Below, one piece after another: positions 17,695 through 25,307 of a DNA stretch of 41,500 nt. The DNA is from an uncultured Clostridia bacterium (lineage in GTDB: Bacteria > Bacillota > Clostridia > Christensenellales > Borkfalkiaceae), in NCBI GenBank assembly GCA_937915565.1, contig CALDMH010000183.1:1-41500 (forward strand). The letters run 5' to 3'. Position 1 is the first letter of the stretch. Each line of letters begins with the position of its first letter. Made by a program: the position numbers and the translations under genes. The notes under the pieces are model-generated. The model was not told where the DNA came from, did no database searches, and saw nothing but the letters and a program-made list of their open reading frames with translations.

Positions 17695-18785
17695 TATTTT
17701 TCTCCTTTATTCGAGTTTTTATTCGTTTCGTCGGAAGCGGTTTCGCCTCCGTCGCCGTCGTCGGCTTTTTCGCCTTTATCCGCGTTTTCGCCGCTTTTAT
17801 CGGTTTCTTCTTTCTCGGCGGTTTCGTTAGTTTCGCCCGCCTCGCTCGTTTCGCCGGTTTCGCCCGTTTCGATTACGACCGGCTTTTCGGGCGGCATCGG
17901 CAACGTGACGGCCCGGTTCTTTTTTTCGAGGAATTTGATATGAATTTTCCCGTCGCGTCGCATAGTGTCCAAAATGAGGAGCACGCCGCCGATAACGAGA
18001 ATTATTGAAAAGAGCGTCATAGCGGGAATCGAGGTGTCCTTGCCGAAAAGCGGCAGGTTATATTCGGACGAGCGCAACGGTTCGAGAACTCCGCGGATAA
18101 TTCCGTAGCCGACGAAGTATCCGCCGGTCATATAACCGTAAGTGTTTCCGCGCATTTTCCAGAAAATGATATAAAGGGCGAGGAAAAGCAGGAAATTGAG
18201 CGTTCCTTCATAGAAAAACAAAGCCTGATGCCATTCGTAGCTTTCCGCCGTGCCGATTTGCACGGCCGCGGGGAAGAACTGCCACGCCTCGTTGGTGATT
18301 TTTTGCCCGTAAACTTCCTGGTTGAAGAAATTGCCCCATCTTCCCATCATCTGGCCGAGCGGAACGACGACCGCCGCAAGGTCGAAAACTTTAAGTACGG
18401 AAATCTTTTTTATTCTGCAAACGATGAAAATCGCAAGCGCGCCGGCGGCAAGTCCGCCGTAAATCGCAAGTCCGCCGTTTCGTATGTCGATAATCGCAAG
18501 GAAAGGGTTTTCGGCGTTGATAAACGTTTTTATATCGAAAATAACGTACCAAAGCCTTGCCCCGACGATGCAGCTGGGGACGATTGCAATCATAAGGTCG
18601 AGAATGAAATCGGGATTTTCGCCCTTGCGCTTGAACATCGGCGCGGCGACGAGGCAACACAAAATCATTCCCGTAACGATGCAGATAGCGTAATAATAAA
18701 TGGAAAAATTACCTATCTGAATATGGTTGGTGTGAAATTTACCGTTGAATAAAAATCCGTCGGTGTTGAGTAGGTTTTGCAACAT
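17694..18785 (-). CDS. lgt: Prolipoprotein diacylglyceryl transferase with acidic C-terminal tail
   Basis: Lgt transfers diacylglycerol from phosphatidylglycerol to the lipobox cysteine of prolipoproteins. The protein has several membrane segments. Motifs seen are GARLWYVIFD, RNGGLAIYGGLAAGALA and GQMMGRWGNFFNQEVYG, which includes the Lgt signature and essential Arg. Family length is about 260-290. This protein has 363 residues because of a tail of about 70 residues made of repeats of ETGE/ETNE followed by Lys/Gly/Asp/Glu, predicted disordered. The ATG follows AAAGGAA. It is the first gene of the operon and has a near-consensus promoter. Confidence 0.95.
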   Translation of the reverse strand: MLQNLLNTDGFLFNGKFHTNHIQIGNFSIYYYAICIVTGMILCCLVAAPMFKRKGENPDFILDLMIAIVPSCIVGARLWYVIFDIKTFINAENPFLAIIDIRNGGLAIYGGLAAGALAIFIVCRIKKISVLKVFDLAAVVVPLGQMMGRWGNFFNQEVYGQKITNEAWQFFPAAVQIGTAESYEWHQALFFYEGTLNFLLFLALYIIFWKMRGNTYGYMTGGYFVGYGIIRGVLEPLRSSEYNLPLFGKDTSIPAMTLFSIILVIGGVLLILDTMRRDGKIHIKFLEKKNRAVTLPMPPEKPVVIETGETGETSEAGETNETAEKEETDKSGENADKGEKADDGDGGETASDETNKNSNKGEK

Positions 18786-18882
18786 AATAATTTCCTTTGT
18801 CCGGCGAGAACCGCGCGGCTTGCCGAAACGCTCTTCCGTGACCGAAAAGGCCGTCGCGACAATTTATAATTATACGAATACT

Positions 18883-18911
18883 ATTATAATACAATTTCGC
18901 CGTTCTTGCAA
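18883..18911 (-). promoter_or_regulatory. Sigma-A promoter of the lgt operon
   Basis: TTGCAA (18911-18906), a 17-nt spacer and TATAAT (18888-18883) on the minus strand. It lies about 100 nt upstream of lgt and just beyond the stop of the HAD gene. Confidence 0.82.
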
Positions 18912-18915
18912 GTAT

Positions 18916-19710
18916 TTATAACAACCCCAGCGCGTAAACGGCCTCGTAAACGCCGTCGAGGTCGGATTTCGTGACGTATTTTGCAAGTTTTTTAAGCGAA
19001 ACGGGCGAATGAGCCATCGCAACGCCGAACTCCACGGCTTTAAACATCGCCAAATCGTTCTCGCTGTCGCCGAAGCAATAGGTGTTTTCGCGGCGGACGC
19101 CGAGATAATCGCAAATCTTTTTTATCATAACGTCCTTGCCGTGCCCCTCGTTCATACATTCGATATAATGGTCGAGGTCGACGACGAAAAACTGCTTTTT
19201 AAGGTAATTGACGACGTCCTCGTCTATCGGGATAAAACCGCCGTTATCGTCCGAAAATTTGATGGTGGAAAACTTCGAGAGCGGATAATTTTTCGTATCT
19301 TTAAGGAAATTCATATCGTCTTTTTCCTCGCCGAGATAGCGCGGGAGCGAGCCGCGATATTTATAAAATCCGTTCACGCCCTCGAAAACCGTTCTGCGCA
19401 GGTATTTTTCGGGCATATTAAGTAAATAATCGATTTGTTCGGGCGAAAAATCGCGGCGGTAAATGGTTTTGCCGAAAACCGTCGCCTCGCACCCGCCGAA
19501 GGCGTAAGCGTCGAAAGGTACGTTTTCGATAAGCGAAAAAGCGGTGTTTCCGCGGCTTCTTCCGGAAGCGTAAACCAAAACGTAACCCGCTTCGTGCAAT
19601 TTGTTAAGCGTTTCCAGCGTTTTATCGCCGTATTTCCCGAACCACAACGTTCCGTCGAAATCGAAAAACAACGCTTTTTTGTCTTTAAAATCGTTTTTCA
19701 AGCTGTTCAT
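18916..19710 (-). CDS. HAD-superfamily hydrolase, Cof-like (type IIB)
   Basis: Proteins of this group are Mg-dependent phosphatases acting on sugar phosphates, nucleotides or flavins. Motif I FFDFDGTLWFG holds the nucleophilic Asp, motif II is VYASGRS, and motif IV is YCFGDSENDLAMFKAVEFGVAMAHSP. A cap domain lies between motifs II and IV, as in Cof/YidA proteins; the length of 264 is typical. The substrate cannot be deduced. No ribosome site is visible before the ATG, and a consensus promoter ends 8 nt upstream of it, so the mRNA may be leaderless. It lies between the lgt operon and the divergent hsp20 gene. Confidence 0.9.
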   Translation of the reverse strand: MNSLKNDFKDKKALFFDFDGTLWFGKYGDKTLETLNKLHEAGYVLVYASGRSRGNTAFSLIENVPFDAYAFGGCEATVFGKTIYRRDFSPEQIDYLLNMPEKYLRRTVFEGVNGFYKYRGSLPRYLGEEKDDMNFLKDTKNYPLSKFSTIKFSDDNGGFIPIDEDVVNYLKKQFFVVDLDHYIECMNEGHGKDVMIKKICDYLGVRRENTYCFGDSENDLAMFKAVEFGVAMAHSPVSLKKLAKYVTKSDLDGVYEAVYALGLL

Positions 19711-19718
19711 ACAGCTAT

Positions 19719-19747
19719 ATAATAATGTTTTTCCCCGCTCGTGTCAA
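19719..19747 (-). promoter_or_regulatory. Sigma-A promoter of the HAD gene, leaderless spacing
   Basis: TTGACA (19747-19742), 17 nt and TATTAT (19724-19719) on the minus strand. The start codon begins 8 nt after the -10 box. Confidence 0.72.
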
Positions 19748-19816
19748 GGGAATTTTGTTAAAACGATTATATAACGACGGTGTCAAAACTTTCACAAAAT
19801 CTTAACAAAAAAAGTA

Positions 19817-19845
19817 TTGACAATCCGAAAAAACGGTGTTATACT
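19817..19845 (+). promoter_or_regulatory. Sigma-A promoter of hsp20
   Basis: TTGACA (19817-19822), 17 nt and TATACT (19840-19845). A CIRCE-type operator starts 1 nt after the -10 box. Confidence 0.87.
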
Positions 19846-19846
19846 G

Positions 19847-19873
19847 TTAGCAGTTGAAAGGTTAGAGTGCTAA
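19847..19873 (+). promoter_or_regulatory. CIRCE operator (HrcA site) at the hsp20 promoter
   Basis: The left arm TTAGCAGTT (consensus TTAGCACTC, two mismatches), a 9-nt spacer and a perfect right arm GAGTGCTAA form a 27-bp inverted repeat at the transcription start. A further half-site GAGTGCTAA lies at 19888-19896. HrcA repression relieved by heat is the expected mode; hrcA is not in this window. Confidence 0.85.
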
Positions 19874-19925
19874 CAAACAAAACGAGTGAGTGCTAAAACC
19901 CGAGACCGATAAAACGAAAATTTAC

Positions 19926-20223
19926 ATAGGGATTCCATTCGCCATCACTAATTACCGAAAAGGCGTCTTTTTTGCCATTTCCCGCGACCGTTCGGGCGCA
20001 GTACGCCCGGTACGGCAACCCTCACGCTCGCAAAAAATCTTCAAAAAATACGCTCTTTTCGGTGCGAGGCATTTTTGCGGATGAGAAACCGACCGCAATG
20101 CGGCTCGTTTAGGCAAGGCAAACGCCCGAAGTTGTACTTGACCGTACTACGAGCGGCGTTTAACGCCGCATAAATCGGTTTATCGCCGCAAAAATAGTTA
20201 GTGATGACGAATGGAATCCCTAT
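19926..20223. mobile_element. MITE-like 298-bp element with 29-bp terminal inverted repeats
   Basis: The left end (19926-19954, beginning ATAGGGATTCCATTCG) and the right end (20195-20223, ending CGAATGGAATCCCTAT) are inverted repeats matching at 27 of 29 positions. The interior has no coding frame of note and differs between the two halves. A TA dinucleotide borders both ends, as expected of Tc1/mariner/IS630-type insertion. The element lies in the hsp20 5' leader, between the CIRCE operator and the ribosome site AAGGAG, which overlaps its right edge. It therefore adds about 300 nt of untranslated RNA, with ends able to pair with each other. Confidence 0.8.
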
Positions 20224-20237
20224 AAGGAGATAATATT

Positions 20238-20660
20238 ATGAGAAACTATTTAGTAAGAAGAAATAACGACAACAACCTTGACTTTTTTGACGACGCTTTC
20301 AACAGCTTCTTCAAACCTATGTTTTACGAGGAAAAATACAACACGATGAAAACGGACATCAAAGAAACCGAAAATTCTTACGTTATGGACGTTGAAATCC
20401 CCGGGTTCGACAAAAAGGACGTAAACGTTTCGCTTAAAGACGGGTATCTTACGATTACCGCCGAAAAGAAGGAAACCGAAGAGGATAAAAAAGGCAATTA
20501 TATAAGAAGAGAGCGTTCCGCTTCTCTTTCGAGGAGTTATTACGTCGGCGACGTTTCCAAAGACGCCGTTAAAGCAAAATACGAAAACGGTATTTTGTCA
20601 ATCGAACTTCCCAAGGAAGAGCCTAAAAAAGAACTTACTCACAACGTGGAAATTCAATAA
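20238..20660 (+). CDS. Small heat-shock protein Hsp20/alpha-crystallin family
   Basis: Small heat-shock proteins are ATP-independent holdases that keep unfolding proteins soluble. The 140 residues have a short N-terminal arm (DFFDDAFNSFFKPMF) and an alpha-crystallin domain starting MKTDIKETENSYVMDVEIPGF. DVNVSLKDGYLTITAEKK, RSYYVGDV and YENGILSIELPKEEPK follow; the family's A-x-x-x-N-G-(I/V)-L-x-(I/V) motif is present as AKYENGILSI. The ATG follows AAGGAG. It is a single gene with a strong terminator. The CIRCE operator suggests HrcA control; the MITE-like element fills its leader. Confidence 0.95.
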   Translation: MRNYLVRRNNDNNLDFFDDAFNSFFKPMFYEEKYNTMKTDIKETENSYVMDVEIPGFDKKDVNVSLKDGYLTITAEKKETEEDKKGNYIRRERSASLSRSYYVGDVSKDAVKAKYENGILSIELPKEEPKKELTHNVEIQ

Positions 20661-20727
20661 TTTTTGATTTGCGAGGGCTTGAAACCGTTTAGGTTTTAAA
20701 ATCGTTCGAGTTTTAAATCGTTCGGGT

Positions 20728-20771
20728 TTCCGCCCCGCTCGCCGTTCGGCGAGCGGGGCGGAATTTTTTTT
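20728..20771 (+). terminator. Terminator of hsp20
   Basis: A 16-bp GC-rich stem (TTCCGCCCCGCTCGCC with its complement at 20748-20763) and T8. Just before it TTTTAAAATCGTTCG and TTTTAAATCGTTCG form a short direct repeat. Confidence 0.95.
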
Positions 20772-20800
20772 GTTTACGCCGAGGAAATCTGTCGTTAGGC

Positions 20801-20829
20801 TTGCTTAAAATCCGATTTTATTGTATAAT
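20801..20829 (+). promoter_or_regulatory. Sigma-A promoter of the hydrolase/alpha-galactosidase operon
   Basis: TTGCTT (20801-20806), 17 nt, TATAAT (20824-20829), about 90 nt upstream of the first start codon. Confidence 0.78.
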
Positions 20830-20925
20830 GTACGGCGTAAGGTTTCGGCGGCGAAAACGCTTTGGTCATACGGCGACTTCGGCAGCGCGCCGCTTAAAAC
20901 CGACAGACCTTTTACAGGAGAAAAA

Positions 20926-21654
20926 ATGAAAACCAACGGTAATTTTGAAGAATTCAGAATCGAACGCTTCAAGTTTAAAGGAAAAAAGGCGACCGTCGTT
21001 TTCCCGAAGGAATTTTGCGAAGGCAGGAAATGGCTTTTCAAAACCGAATATTTCGGCGCGTTTCCGGAACTCGAAGAGGCTATGCTCGCCAAGGGTTACG
21101 CCGTTATCAATATCGAAAACGGAACGAGATGGTGTATGGATTCCGACACGGAAAGGCAGAATTCGTTTGTGAAGCACGTTATTAAAAAATACGATTTAAA
21201 CGAAAAAGGCGCGCTCGTCGGAATGAGTTGCGGCGGAATGCAGGCGATTTTCCTCGCCGCAAAACACCCGAAGCACGTTGCGTGCGTTTATCTCGACGCG
21301 CCCGTAGTCAATCGTTTGTCCTGCCCTTGCGCGGTGGGAAGGGACGTCGGCGAAAACGCGATGTACGAGGAGATGAAACAAGCCACCGGCTGGACGGTAA
21401 AAGAGCTTATCGCAAGCAGGGAAGAGCCGCTCGATTATCTCGGCAAACTCGTTAAAAACAAAATCCCCTGCGTTCTCGTTTGCGGCGACAGTGACAACAC
21501 CGTTCCTTACGACGAAAACGGAATTTACGTTGCGGAAAAGTATCGAAAAAGCAACGTTCCGTTCAAGCATTTCTTAAAAGCGGGTTGCGACCATCACCCT
21601 CACGGATTGGATAACCCCGCGCCGATAATCGATTTTATAACCGAAAACTATTAA
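20926..21654 (+). CDS. Alpha/beta-hydrolase, probable esterase or peptidase-like enzyme
   Basis: The 242-residue protein has an alpha/beta-hydrolase fold with the nucleophile elbow GMSCGGMQ (Ser). The probable acid is the Asp in VCGDSDNTVPYDENG and the His is in GCDHHPHGLDNP. Such proteins in carbohydrate clusters are often acyl esterases. I start at ATG 20926, after AGGAG; the frame remains open 35 codons upstream but without a ribosome site. Two SGNH hydrolases and an alpha-galactosidase follow at 24, 13 and 70 nt, so a role in removing acyl groups from plant or host glycans is plausible. No signal peptide is seen, so it acts in the cytoplasm. Confidence 0.85.
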   Translation: MKTNGNFEEFRIERFKFKGKKATVVFPKEFCEGRKWLFKTEYFGAFPELEEAMLAKGYAVINIENGTRWCMDSDTERQNSFVKHVIKKYDLNEKGALVGMSCGGMQAIFLAAKHPKHVACVYLDAPVVNRLSCPCAVGRDVGENAMYEEMKQATGWTVKELIASREEPLDYLGKLVKNKIPCVLVCGDSDNTVPYDENGIYVAEKYRKSNVPFKHFLKAGCDHHPHGLDNPAPIIDFITENY

Positions 21655-21678
21655 ATTGAAACCTATTAGGAGGAATAT

Positions 21679-22233
21679 ATGAAAAAAGTAACGCTTTTAG
21701 GCGATTCCATTCGTATGATTGGCTACGGCAACGCCGTTGCCGAAATGCTCGGCAAAGAGGGCGTGGAGGTTTTCCAGCCCGACGATAATTGCAGATTTGC
21801 AAAATACACGCTTCGTATGCTCTTCGATTTGAAGGAACAAATTGCGGGAAGCGACGTTATTCACTGGAACAACGGCCTTTGGGACGTCACCGACCTTTTC
21901 GGCGACGGTCAGTTCTCTTCCACGGAGGAATATTGCGAAAATATGCTCCGCATTGCGGACAACCTTCTCAAAATCACGCCGAACGTGATTTTCGCCACGA
22001 CCACTCCCGTCAGGAATAATTATCCCTATCAGACAGCAGAGGACATAGCGAGATTGAACGCGGCAATCGTTCCGCTATTGAAAGCCAAAAACATAGCGAT
22101 AAACGACTTATACGGGCTTATTTACCCTGTGAAGGAAGAAGTTATCCGCGATGACGACCTCATTCATCTGAACGAAAAAGGCATCGAACTTTGCTCGAAG
22201 CAGGTGTTCGACAGCATCAAAAAATTCTTATAA
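21679..22233 (+). CDS. SGNH/GDSL-type hydrolase, first copy
   Basis: The 184-residue protein starts MKKVTLLGDSIRMIGYG, the GDS block I with the catalytic Ser. An Asn-containing segment (VIHWNNGLWDV) may supply block III, and DLIHLNEKG near the end has the Asp-x-x-His of block V. Block II Gly is less clear. The family includes carbohydrate acetyl-esterases and lysophospholipases. AGGAGG precedes the ATG. No signal peptide is visible. It lies immediately before a second SGNH gene, suggesting two esterases with different acyl substrates or a diverged tandem duplication. The sequences are too different to call a recent duplication. Confidence 0.87.
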   Translation: MKKVTLLGDSIRMIGYGNAVAEMLGKEGVEVFQPDDNCRFAKYTLRMLFDLKEQIAGSDVIHWNNGLWDVTDLFGDGQFSSTEEYCENMLRIADNLLKITPNVIFATTTPVRNNYPYQTAEDIARLNAAIVPLLKAKNIAINDLYGLIYPVKEEVIRDDDLIHLNEKGIELCSKQVFDSIKKFL

Positions 22234-22246
22234 AAGAAGTGGAAAA

Positions 22247-22891
22247 ATGAAAATAAATTTTTTAGGCGATAGCATTACGGAAGGGGCGGGAGCTTCTTCT
22301 ATCGAAAACGCATACGTGAGCAAGGTTGCCGAAATTTGCGGCGTCGAAACGGAAAACTTCGGCATTTCGGGAACGAGAATCGCAAGGCAGACTAAGCCGA
22401 CGGTTTGGAAAACTTTCGATTACGATTTCCAGATGCGCGCGGAGGTTATGGACGACGCGGATTTCGTGTTCGTTTTCGGCGGAACGAACGATTACGGGCA
22501 CGGCGACGCTCCGCTCGGAAACGAGGATGACACTTCTCCCCGCACTTTTCACGGCGGCTTGAACAATCTTATGAACAAGCTGATTGAAAAATACGGCAAG
22601 GAAAAAATAGCGTTCATTCTCCCCACGAGGAGATTTATCGAGGACGACGTTCTCGGACAGGGAAACAGGAAAGAACCCACGACGGATTTTAAGGGTTACG
22701 TCGATATAATCCGCGCGGAATGCGATAAACGCGGGATAAGCTATATCGATATGTATAACGACGGATTCCCGAAGCCGAAAGTTGACACGGGCGACGAGTT
22801 TACCAAGGACGGTTTGCATCCGAATGACAAAGGTCATTTGCTTATCGCGACGATAATCAAGGATTATTTAATCAAAAACAAAATATTGTAA
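22247..22891 (+). CDS. SGNH/GDSL-type hydrolase, second copy
   Basis: The 214-residue protein shows the classic SGNH blocks: NFLGDSITEGAG (Ser), NFGISGTRIARQ (Gly), FVFGGTNDYGHGD (Asn) and KDGLHPNDKGH (Asp and His). It resembles acetyl-xylan or rhamnogalacturonan acetyl-esterases of the GDSL group. No signal peptide is present. The ribosome site is AAGTGG-like and weak, 13 nt after the preceding gene, suggesting coupled translation. The cluster context (alpha-galactosidase next) favours a glycan esterase. Confidence 0.92.
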   Translation: MKINFLGDSITEGAGASSIENAYVSKVAEICGVETENFGISGTRIARQTKPTVWKTFDYDFQMRAEVMDDADFVFVFGGTNDYGHGDAPLGNEDDTSPRTFHGGLNNLMNKLIEKYGKEKIAFILPTRRFIEDDVLGQGNRKEPTTDFKGYVDIIRAECDKRGISYIDMYNDGFPKPKVDTGDEFTKDGLHPNDKGHLLIATIIKDYLIKNKIL

Positions 22892-22961
22892 TTGCCGTGC
22901 GCGGTCGGCCGGAAAACGGGACGAAAGAAAGTGGCGAACGATTTTTAAAAGGAAGTAACTT

Positions 22962-25025
22962 ATGGGAAAGCCCGATAATTTTACGACGATAAATTTTAAA
23001 TGGCTGAAATTCGTTATTTGCGGCGACAGAATCGACGTTGCCGACGAAAACGGCGTCGTTCCCGTCGGCGAAAGGTGTAATTTTGCCGAGATAAACGTTG
23101 CGGGGTTCAATAAGCCGTCCCATTCGGGCATAAAATTATCGCCCTCCACGGAAGGGTGCAGATTGAAATACGTTTCGCATAAAATCGAGGGCGACGCGCT
23201 TTATATAACGCAAAAATCCGACGTTACGGAAGTCGTCACCGAGATTAAGGCTTACGACGGAACTTCCGCACTGCGCGCGAACACGACGGTTAAAAACGTT
23301 TCCGACGAGGAAATCGTTCTGGAAAGCGTTTCGGCGTTTTGCCTGCCTATGATTTTGAAAAGCTCCACCGAAAACGCAAAAAATTCCTATTTTACGAGTT
23401 TCGCGCAAAGCCATCACTTCGAGTGTCAGCCGATAAGGCGTTCGTTTTTCGATTGCGGATTTGCGGACGGCAAACCCTGCTCGCAAAAGAGAATCGCTTT
23501 TTCCAACGTGGGCGGGTGGTCCACGAAAGAGGCTTTGCCGCAAGGAATTATCGAAACCGCCGAAGGGAACGTTTTTATGTTCCAGATTGAAAGCAACAAC
23601 TCCTGGTATTACGAGATAAGCGACGCCGACGAAAACTTTTATCTTTATCTCGGCGGGGCGACTTCGGAACACGGCTCGTGGTTTAAAAAACTTTCGCCAA
23701 AAGCCGTCTATAAGTCGATTAACGCCGTAATTTTAAAGGCATCGACAACAAACGATGCCGTTTGCGATATGGCGGTTTACGTTGCCGACGAAAATCTCCC
23801 CGTTATTTTCAACGCTTATATGCACCTCGATTGGGATAGCCCGGACGAGGCGAGAACGAAAACTTATGCGAAGTTTGCCGCGGAGGCGGGCGCGAAGTAT
23901 TACGTTATCGATTGCGGTTGGCATAACGAAGAACCCGGAAACGAGGTTTATCCTTACGTCGGGCAATGGAAAGAAAGCAAGGCTCGCTTTCCGCACGGGG
24001 TGAGGGCAACCACCGATTATATCCGCTCGCTCGGAATGAAAGCGGGGCTGTGGATTGAACCCGAAATTATCGGGCAGAAGTGCGAAGAAATGCTCGGGTT
24101 TTACGACGAGGACTGCTTTTTGAGAAGGCACGGCAAAAAAATAGCCGTGATGGGTAGATATTTTCTCGATTATTCCAACGAAAAAGTTTATAAATATACG
24201 TTTGAAACCATTCGGCGAATGATTGAGGACTACGGCGCGGATTACGTTAAGCTCGATTATAATCAGGAAATCGGCGTGGGCGCAAACGGCGTTACGGAAA
24301 GCTTCGGCGAAGGGCTGGAAAAGCAGTCGGCGGCTTACTTGAAATGGGTTGACGATATTGAAAAGGCTTTTCCGAACGTGATTTTTGAAACGTGCAGTTC
24401 GGGCGGTATGCGAATGGATTATCAAACGCTTTCGCATTTCTCGCTCGTTTCCACTTCCGACCAGACCGAATACGAAAAATATCCGTATATCGTCGCGAAT
24501 TTTTTGGCTGCGGTTTTGCCCGAGCAGGGCGCGGTGTGGAGTTACCCCGTGAACGCTTATCGCTTCGAGGGGAAGCCTGCAAGTTACGAACTTGCGAACA
24601 AGCTCGCTTCAAACGAAACGGTTATTATGAATATGGTAAATTCGTTTTTGGGAAGAATGCACCTCGCAAGCCATATCGACCTTTTATCCGACGAAAAGCG
24701 CGCTTTAATCAAGGAGGGCGTTGAAGTTTACGATTCGCTCACCGCCGATAAAAAGCAGGCTTTGCCGTTTTTCCCCTGCGGATTTGCTTCTTACGGAGAT
24801 TTAAACGTCGCCGCAGGTTTGAAAACTGCCGAAAAAGCCTATCTTTCCGTTTATTCTCTCGGAAAAGCGGGTATATTTTCGGTGAACGTCGGCAAAGAAT
24901 ACGAAAAGGCGACGTGCGTTTATCCGAAGGCGAACGAACTGCGTTATTCTCTTGAAAACGGAATTCTTACCGTGGAATTTTCCGAGGATTATCAGGCGAG
25001 ATTTTTTAAGCTCGAAAAGCGTTGA
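22962..25025 (+). CDS. Alpha-galactosidase, glycoside hydrolase family 36
   Basis: GH36 enzymes release terminal alpha-galactose from raffinose-type oligosaccharides, galactomannan or glycolipids. The 687 residues have an N-terminal beta-sandwich of about 280 residues and then a TIM barrel: YYVIDCGWHNEEPG, MKAGLWIEPEIIG, YVKLDYNQEIG with the nucleophilic Asp, ETCSSGGMRMD, and STSDQTEYEKYPYI with the likely acid/base Asp. The C-terminus is a beta domain. No signal peptide is visible, so it is intracellular. The ATG follows AAGGAAG. No transporter is encoded beside it. The KLDYNQ and TSDQTE variants differ from the common KWDMN and SDNTDA of classical family members, so specificity may differ. 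Confidence 0.9.
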   Translation: MGKPDNFTTINFKWLKFVICGDRIDVADENGVVPVGERCNFAEINVAGFNKPSHSGIKLSPSTEGCRLKYVSHKIEGDALYITQKSDVTEVVTEIKAYDGTSALRANTTVKNVSDEEIVLESVSAFCLPMILKSSTENAKNSYFTSFAQSHHFECQPIRRSFFDCGFADGKPCSQKRIAFSNVGGWSTKEALPQGIIETAEGNVFMFQIESNNSWYYEISDADENFYLYLGGATSEHGSWFKKLSPKAVYKSINAVILKASTTNDAVCDMAVYVADENLPVIFNAYMHLDWDSPDEARTKTYAKFAAEAGAKYYVIDCGWHNEEPGNEVYPYVGQWKESKARFPHGVRATTDYIRSLGMKAGLWIEPEIIGQKCEEMLGFYDEDCFLRRHGKKIAVMGRYFLDYSNEKVYKYTFETIRRMIEDYGADYVKLDYNQEIGVGANGVTESFGEGLEKQSAAYLKWVDDIEKAFPNVIFETCSSGGMRMDYQTLSHFSLVSTSDQTEYEKYPYIVANFLAAVLPEQGAVWSYPVNAYRFEGKPASYELANKLASNETVIMNMVNSFLGRMHLASHIDLLSDEKRALIKEGVEVYDSLTADKKQALPFFPCGFASYGDLNVAAGLKTAEKAYLSVYSLGKAGIFSVNVGKEYEKATCVYPKANELRYSLENGILTVEFSEDYQARFFKLEKR
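23708..23721 (+). repeat. 14-bp repeat CTATAAGTCGATTA, copy 3
   Basis: An exact copy inside the alpha-galactosidase gene, read in frame as TAT AAG TCG ATT (YKSI). Confidence 0.85.
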
Positions 25026-25070
25026 AATAAAAGGCTACGGGCTGAAAATTCGAAAGCATTGAAAAAAAAC

Positions 25071-25116
25071 GAAAGCGGCCGTAAATTGCAAAATGCAAAA
25101 AACGAAGCCGCTTTTT
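25071..25116 (+). terminator. Possible terminator after the alpha-galactosidase gene
   Basis: AAGCGGC near 25074 pairs with GCCGCTT, followed by T5, and an inner stem TTGCAAAATGCAA lies in the loop. The remainder of 25117-25307 holds no recognisable gene. Confidence 0.6.
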
Positions 25117-25307
25117 AATTGAGCGAAACCAGCCACGCAAAAATCGTCGAAGCGATTTATAAGTTGAGCGCAAGCCAAATCGTTTAATTTGCGTTGCTTT
25201 TTTATTTAACGTAATCGTGCTTTTTGAGCGGCGTTCAAAAATTTTCGCCGCCTCGGCTTTACTTTTTTTTCCGTCGTTGCTAATATAAAAGAAAAAGGGT
25301 TTAAAAT

